From: Alopecurus myosuroides
Lineage: Eukaryota > Streptophyta > Magnoliopsida > Poales > Poaceae
DNA length: 64,000 bases
Direction: 5' to 3'
Assembly: GCA_028641055.1 (NCBI GenBank)
Contig: CM054062.1
Location: forward strand, 142,642,682 to 142,706,681
Shown: positions 57,819 through 64,000 of the stretch, in pieces
Numbering within the stretch: the stretch's first letter is position 1
Layout: each line of letters opens with the position of its first letter
Program-made: the position numbers and the translations under genes
Notes under the pieces: generated by a model
The model's database searches: none
Seen by the model: only the letters and a program-made list of their open reading frames with translations
What the model was told of the DNA's origin: nothing

Positions 57819-57915
57819 TCCTGTAACAATTGCCGGGGATTCAAAGCCATCAAGAAGAAACCACTCCCTCGTCAACTCTGCCAGCAACAAGAATTTATGG
57901 CGCTGTTGCTGGGGA
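57819..57915 (+). other. Two primer-binding-site-like sequences of D
   Basis: AATTCCTGTAACAATTGCCGGGGA at 57815-57838 (a degenerate TGGCGCCGTTGCCGGGGA) lies next to the LTR. TGGCGCTGTTGCTGGGGA lies at 57898-57915. The intact Athila-type site is TGGCGCCGTTGCCGGGG, so the near copy has lost its TGG start and the distal one is closer to consensus at that end. Confidence 0.6.
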
Positions 57916-58077
57916 GAAAGAAGTCTACTAGAAAGGGTAGTCTCTCACTCTCAACCTCTTTATTTTGTTTATTGTCCTGTTTTATTTTTTGTCTTGTTTT
58001 GCTTCTTTATATCAAAAACACAAAAAAATTAGTTTACTTTATAGCTGTTATTTATTTGCTTGCTTTATTTTGCTAAA

Positions 58078-59390
58078 ATGAGTTCCTCTAAGAATACTAA
58101 GTTGTGTGACTTTACTAGCACAAACAACAGTGATTTTATTTGCACACCTATTGCTCCACCTGCTCGTACTGCTACTTTCTCTGAAATTAAACCTGCTTTA
58201 TGTTGTTAGCACTGATGATGTTGCTGCTCACCTTAATAATTTTGTTGAACTATGTGAGATGCATAAATATAAATATGCGGATGGAGATATTATTAAAATG
58301 AAATTATTTCCTTTCTCTTTGAGAGGAAGAGCAAAAGAATGGTTGCTATCTTTGCCTAGAAATAGTATTAATTCATGGACTAAGTGTAAAGATGCTTTCA
58401 TTGGAAAATATTATCCTCCTGCTAGGATTATATCCCTGAGAAGTGACATAATGAATTTTAAACAATTTGATAATGAACTTGTTGCTAAAGCTTGGGAAAT
58501 AATGAAAACTATGGTGAAGAATTTTCCCACTCATGGACTGACTACTTGGATGATTATACAAACCTTTTATGCAGGACTGAATTTCTCCTCAAGGAACCTA
58601 TTGGATTCAGCTGATGGAGGTACCTTTATGTCCATCATTTTGGGCAATGCAACAAAGCGTCTTGATGATATGATGATAAATTATTCAGAGTGGCACACTG
58701 AGAGAGATCCACAAGGTAAGAAGGTAAATTCTGTTGAGGAAACCTCCTCTTTGAGTGAAAGGCTTGATGCTATTATGTCTATGCTTATTAATGTTAAAGC
58801 TCAAGTTGATCCAAATAATGTTCCTTTAGCCTCTTTGGTTGCTCAAGAAGAGCATGTTGATGTGAACTTTATTAGAAATAATAATTTTAACAACAATGCT
58901 TATAGAAAAAATTATGTGGAAACAATTATAAACCCTATACTCCTAATAATGGTTATGGTAATTCTTATGGAAATTCCTACAATAATAATAAAAGCACTAC
59001 TTCTGATCTTGAAAACATGCTTAGAGAATTTATTAGCACACAAACTGCTTTTAATAAATCTGTTGAGGAAAAGCTTGATAAAATAGATGTTCTTGCCTCC
59101 AAAGCCTAGCTACTGATGTTGATTTTCTAAAACTGAAGGTTTTGCCACATGATGTTAAAGAAATTAAAACTTTGAATTCCATCCAAGTTCGAATTGATAA
59201 TAATGTTAGGTTGATGGCTGAATTACGTGCTAGGTGGGAAAGAGAAGATCAATTGGCTAAAAATGATAATATTGCTAGAGTTTGCACTATCACCCCCACT
59301 AGTAAAACTGAAGCTCCAAGTGCTAGTAAACCTCCTACTATCAATGGTAAAGTAGTTGGTGTTAACAAAGTCTCCATCCCTTCGGTGTAA
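58078..59390 (+). pseudogene. gag: gag of element D
   Basis: The start is ATG at 58078 (MSSSKNTKLCDFTSTNNSDF). A one-base frameshift near 58195 leads into the gag core (NNFVELCEMHKYKYADGDII, KLFPFSLRGRAKEWLLSLPR, FIGKYYPPARIISLRSDIMN, FYAGLNFSSRNLLDSADGGT), an Athila-type gag. A second frameshift near 58915 is followed by an Asn/Tyr-rich stretch, and a third segment at 59142-59390 has the coiled-coil-like KEIKTLNSIQVRIDNNVRLM. A stop lies at 59388-59390. Decayed but easily recognised. Confidence 0.8.
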
Positions 59391-60128
59391 CGTGCTAAAT
59401 TGCCTCAAATTGCTGAAATTGCTTCTGATAAAAGTGCTGAAATTTTTAGAGATGTGGGAGATAATGGTCCCATTACTTTTGATGATAATAATTTTGATTT
59501 TGATGATTGCAATATCTCTGAAGTTATTATATTTATACAAAATCTTGCTAGAAGTCCCAATGCTAGTGCCATGAATATGGCCTTTACTAAACATATTACC
59601 AATGCTCTCATGAAAGTTAGAGAAGAAAAGCTGAAACTTGAAACATCTATCCCTAGGAAATTAGATGATGGTTGGGATCCCATCATTAAGATAAGAGTGA
59701 ATGATTTTGATTGCAATGCTTTGTGTGATCTTGGTGTTAGTATCTCTGTTATGCCTCAAAAGCTTTATGATATGCTTGATCTACCACCGTTGGAACACTG
59801 TTATTTGGATGTTCATCTTTCTGATAATGCTAAGAAGAAAACTTTTGGTAGAATTGATGATGTTCTTATTATGATTAACAATAACCTTGTACATGTTGAT
59901 TTTGTTGTTATGAACATTGAATGAAATGCTTCTTGTCCTATTGTTTTGGGAAGACCTTTTCTTAGAACTGTTGGTGTTGTTATTGATATGAAAGAGGTGA
60001 GTATTAAATATCAATTCCCACTCAAGAAAGGTATGGAACACTTTTCTAGAAAGAAAATGAAGCTAACTTTTGACTCTATTATTAGAGCAAGTTATGATGT
60101 TGATGCTTCTTCACTTGAAAATACTTGA
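59391..60128 (+). pseudogene. Protease-like segment of element D
   Basis: The two pieces read NALMKVREEKLKLETSIPRK, then CDLGVSISVMPQKLYDML (the Athila protease site; Asp near 59731) and, after a TGA at 59922-59924, CPIVLGRPFLRTVGVVIDM. The coding sequence ends at 60126-60128 and no reverse transcriptase follows. This is the usual end of the coding part in gag-protease-only Athila-type elements. Confidence 0.75.
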
Positions 60129-62845
60129 GTTGCTTTCTATGCCTAGCTGAAAGGCGTTAAAGAAAAGAGCTACTGGGAGACAACCCGTTTTATTTCTCCG
60201 TTTTCAACCCGTTTTCCGTCGTTTTATTATGTTTTCTTCGCACATGGGTGTTTTCTATTTCCTTAGAATCCCCGCTCTATGTTTTATTTCATGTCTTTGT
60301 TGAGCCAAGTAAAGCCTTTTGTGGAAACTTGAGACCATATTTCGGATTTCTGCGCAGGAAATAGATTTCTGCTGTCCACTGCTAAATTCGTATAAAATCA
60401 CAGAAAATTCAAAATGACCTGAGTTTTTTTGCACGTAATCCTGGGATATATACGCAACGTTTCTTAGTTGAACACTTTTTGATTTGAGCAACAGAAGATT
60501 TTCGAGAAAAAATCATCTTTACCTGTTGTCCTGTTTTGATAGATTTCTGCCAATAATTGTATTTGCATCTTAATCTCTTTCTTTTAGTGTTCTTTTGAGA
60601 AAAATGGTTTTAAAAGAAGTTGTGACAGTAGCCAATGTGTTTATGAGTGTTAGGCTTGTGTTGAAACTGAACCATGTTAATTTATTATTTCGATTGCACT
60701 AACGTTGCTAATGAAGATTGTGAGAAGTTTGGTGTGAAGGAAGTTTTCAAGGGTCAAGAGAAGAGGACGATATGACGTGATCAAGACGAGTGAAAAGCCT
60801 AAGCTTGGGGATGCCCCGGTGGTACATCCCAGAAAATTCCAAGAATACTCAAGCGTCTAAGCTTGGGGGTACCCAAGGCATCCCCTTCTTCATCGACAAA
60901 TTATCAGGTCACTTCTAGTGAAACTATATTTTTATTCGGTCACATCTTATGTGCTTTACTTGGAGCGTCTTTTATTTTTGCTTTAAGTTTGTTTTTATTT
61001 TTGCAATAAGCTTGGTTGGACCCCAGCATTCTTTTATTGGAGAGTGACACGCTCCGCTTTTTTCATGGGAATACTTTGTATTCTTAATCTTTGTCTGGCT
61101 GCTGCATTTATTTAGCTCATGTTTTGCATGCATCTCTTATCTAAGAGCTGTTAGTTTTAGTAGTGTTATGTGAGTGCTCTCATGTTTTCTTTGTGTATCA
61201 TGTAGAGTATTATTTTTGAATATATCTTGTATGGTGCTTGTTGGGAAAAGAAACTACTCCTTGAAGTAGAATTTTTAATGGAGCAAGTAGAAGCTTGTAT
61301 AGACTGTGGCTAGAACTTTTTCATATCATGCTAGATGTTATTTTAGTTTTAAAGCCTTGTGGTTATTGAGTAGCATGATTAGCCTCAAATAGATGAGAGT
61401 TTTTAAGGTGCCATTGAAAGAATCATGAGTTGTTCTTGTCATAGTGAAGCATAAATTTATGGTATTCTCTTTCGAATGTTTTATTGGGTTGACTTGGCCC
61501 ATGCTCACACCATGTTTATGACTATGAAACTGTCACTAATAGCCTCTATGATCATTTAGTTCTTGAACTTTTGATACCGCTTATGCTTTGATTAATGATG
61601 TTTATGTCGCTATGCATGATTATGGCTCTTATGCTCTCTTGATTTGTCGCTCCCAGTCTTTTGCTAGCCTCCACCTATACCGAGTATGGAATTCTACTCG
61701 TGCATCCAACTCCCTAAAACCAAGTTTTCCCATTGTTTCCACCATACCTACATACATGTGGTATTTAACTGCCACTCCAAGTAAATTGCTCATGTGTTAC
61801 CTTTAAAACCTTCAAAATTACTCCTGCTTTGTGTTCCTGTTTTTGCTCATGAGGATGTAAATAGAGAATCTTTATCTCACTTGTTGATTGGATTTCACAC
61901 CCTGGACTAGTGGCTTCATCCTCTTATGCAATTGATAGAAGAGCTGGCATTGGGGTGCCCAGCCCCAAATTAATACACACAGAATCTCTTCCCTATTTTT
62001 GCCCCTGATTTATCAGTCAAAGCATAATTGTGTAAACAAAAGAGAAAGAGGGATGACCTTCTACACCAGTTGCGTCCTTCATATGGGATCCGCTCTTGTG
62101 AAATCTAGTTGGCTTGTGATGTACTGTATTTTCTGTTTACCATTCGTTGACATTAGCATACATCTCCCAAAATATAGACACTCCTCCATGGTATGTGATT
62201 GTTGGCAGGCACCCGAGGATTCGGTTTGCCATGGTTTGTGAAAGATGGATGGGAGGAGTGTCAAACTTTTAATACCTCTGTTTAATAAAATAAAAAGCTC
62301 TAGCACATGAGTGATCCCTGCTTCCCTCTGCAAAGGGCCTTTCTTTTACTTCAATGTTGATTCTCCATCTTCTAACTTTATGCACAGTTGAGAGAACATT
62401 TTTGCCCTTCTGAGTTTTATGTGCATTTGTCCCAGAAACATTATTAATTGATTCATTATGTGTTATTGCTTGTTCTCAAATTATTTGTTCTAGTCTTTCT
62501 AATGAACTTTGAAGGTGTCCTGGCATTTATGTTTTGCCCCACTCTTAAGGACTAGCGAAATACCACTTTGCCATGCTTTCTCTATACTTGAAACAAACGT
62601 ATATCTTTTTTTGCATTGTTATTCATGACCTTTTATTTGAGATACTTCTCATGATGCAAAGTGATTGCTATGATTTATAATTAAAGTTCTATTTATCATG
62701 TTTGTGTTAAAGTTCTATGATCTCAGCTTACATATGCTTTTACAATTTTATGATCAAGATTGTGTGGGAGCATGTCACCCCAGAAATTATTTTGTTTTAT
62801 CATTTACCTACTCAAGGACGAGTAGGAACTAAGCTTGGGTATGCT
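60129..62845. other. Long non-coding tail of D
   Basis: There is no pol motif in any frame. It contains two polypurine-like copies, TAAGCTTGGGGATGCC near 60799 and TAAGCTTGGGGGTACC near 60861, and the functional-looking tract TAAGCTTGGGTATGC at 62830-62844 just before the 3' LTR. GGGGATGCC (60805-60813) and GGCATCCCC (60877-60885) can pair into a hairpin spanning both early copies. Confidence 0.6.
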
Positions 62846-64000
62846 TGATACGTCTCCAACGTATCTATAATTTCTGATGTTCCATGATGATATTATGCCA
62901 ATTGCTACTTGTTTTCTCCCTTCTTTATGTCATTTTATCGATTTTACGGACTAACCTATTGACAAGATGCCACAAAGCCAGTTCCCTGTTTTCTGCTGTT
63001 TTTGGTTTCAGAAAAGTTGTTCTAGAAAAATTCTCGGAATTGGAAAATTCTAAGCCCAGAAGTCTTAGAATTCCCGAAGGTTCCACCGAGTCCCACAGAG
63101 ACCTGGAGGGGGGCCTCAAGGGGCCCACACCATAGGGTGGCGCCCCCTAGCCGCGCCGGGGTTGGTGTGGGGCCCCCAGGGCTCTACCGCCTTTTCCCTT
63201 TCGCCTATTTATTCCTCTCTGAAGGAAAACCCTAAGCACGTGATAAAAAATCCCAGAAAAGTTCCGCAGCCGCCGTCGTCGTCAACCCTAGATCAGAGGG
63301 GTTCTGAAGCTTCTCCCGGCACCCTGCCGGAGAGGAGATCATCACCGGAGGCCTCTTCATCACCATGCCTGCCTCCGGAGTGATGTGTGAGTAGTTCATC
63401 CTTGGACTACGGGTCCATAGCAGTAGATAGATGGTTGTCTTCTCCTCCTATGCCTCAATGTTTAGATCTCGTGAGCTTCCTAACATGATCGAGATTGTTC
63501 TTATGTAATTCTATGTGCTGTGTTTGCTAGGATCCGATGAATATTGAACTTATGCCAAGTTGATTATAGTCTTCACTGCATATGTTATTTGTGATCTTGC
63601 ATGCTTTCCGTTGCTAGTGGTTGCTCTGGCCAAGTAGTTGCTAGTGACTCCAAGAGGGAGTATTTATGCTCGATAGTTGCGTTCATGCCTCCTTTTCGCC
63701 TGTGCTCGAGTGACAGAAACGTGACGGGGGAGGATGTGTTGTTGCCACTAGGGAGAAAACAGCGGCATGAGTGCCCGCGTGCATAATCATTGCTTACATT
63801 ACACACATTTCTTAATGCGATTATCTATTGCTTGGAACTTAATACCTAAGGGGTTCGGATGATAACCTAAGGGTGGATTATTAGTCATAGATGCAGTTGG
63901 ATTACGGTCTATGTATATTGTTGCAATGCCCGCACTAAATATCATAGTAGTCATCATGTCATGAATGTGCACTACGGTGCAACCTCTGTTTGTCAATTGC
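62846..64000 (+). repeat. 3' LTR of D, cut by the window end
   Basis: It starts TGATACGTCTCCAACGTATC and follows the 5' LTR in order. Differences include a small GC-rich indel near 63095-63115 (GAGACCTGGAGGGGGGCC is absent from the 5' copy). The end lies outside the window. Confidence 0.9.

Larger units (their letters stand above)
40989..64000 (+). mobile_element. Element D: Athila-like Gypsy element with gag-protease only, split by E
   Basis: The 5' LTR is 40989-42159 plus 57432-57812, interrupted by E. The interior is 57813-62845 and the 3' LTR starts at 62846 and leaves the window. LTRs start TGATACGTCTCC and the 5' one ends TTTGCATCA. The interior has gag and an Athila-type protease-like segment (58078-60128), then 2.7 kb with no coding and no RT or integrase. 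Layout and phrases such as TAAGCTTGGGG-ATGCC repeats match non-autonomous Triticeae Athila-type families (Sabrina/WHAM-like, from memory). LTRs differ by several percent plus indels, so D is older than E. Confidence 0.85.

Overview
The window is an intergenic block of nested transposable elements from a large-genome plant, most likely a cool-season grass (Pooideae, Triticeae-like). The grounds are Athila-like LTRs starting TGATACGTCTCC, a Copia LTR of the BARE/Angela type (TGTTGGAGGTATGCCC on the minus strand), Tat-like Gypsy elements carrying an antisense 'putative gypsy type transposon' (Transposase_28-like) gene, and a plant L1-type LINE. I see no intact host gene, no tRNA or rRNA gene and no CRISPR array.

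Layout. Positions 1 to about 470 are the tail of an LTR-like sequence. Element Z (about 470-6540, plus strand, left end outside the window) is a Tat-like Gypsy element showing only its antisense gene and 3' LTR. Z sits in the gag of element A, another Tat-like element (6541-26071, with its 3' LTR at 25529-26071). A is also interrupted by element B (14582-24533), which is complete: identical 457-bp LTRs and target-site duplication AGACC. A sits inside an Athila-like LTR, C (26072 to about 26583). C sits inside the 3' LTR of a minus-strand Copia element, F (about 26584-35206). Next come an LTR-tail-like stretch (35207-35668) and a decayed two-exon NAM/Myb-SANT-like gene fragment (35680-36519). 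That fragment is cut by a minus-strand LINE (36562-40988). The LINE is interrupted by an Athila-like element D (40989 to beyond 64000). D's 5' LTR is interrupted by a chromovirus E (42160-57426) with 4.66-kb LTRs and target-site duplication ACACC.

The most interesting signal is in Z, A and B. Each carries, antisense to gag-pol and between pol and the 3' LTR, a gene with its own TATAAATA box, an ATG-free leader, several GT-AG introns and exon phases that stay in register from the first ATG to the stop. The product has an N-terminal Transposase_28-like domain, a charged linker, a coiled coil and a conserved C-terminal segment. In B, which is very young and has lost most of pol, this gene is fully open (7 coding exons plus a 5' UTR exon, 812 codons). 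In A it has one stop codon in 832 codons; in Z, three in about 1160. An intron-bearing gene can ride in an RNA-copied element only if its introns are antisense to the genomic RNA, and that is the arrangement seen here.

A second signal is a set of phase-compatible small exons inside the long LTRs of E, ending in an acidic, tyrosine-rich peptide. A similar terminal exon lies at positions 15-79. E also has an intact extra coiled-coil ORF between its primer-binding site and a broken gag. LTR divergence follows the nesting order: B 0%, E a few percent, D more, F the most. All family names come from reading motifs by eye; no database search was possible.
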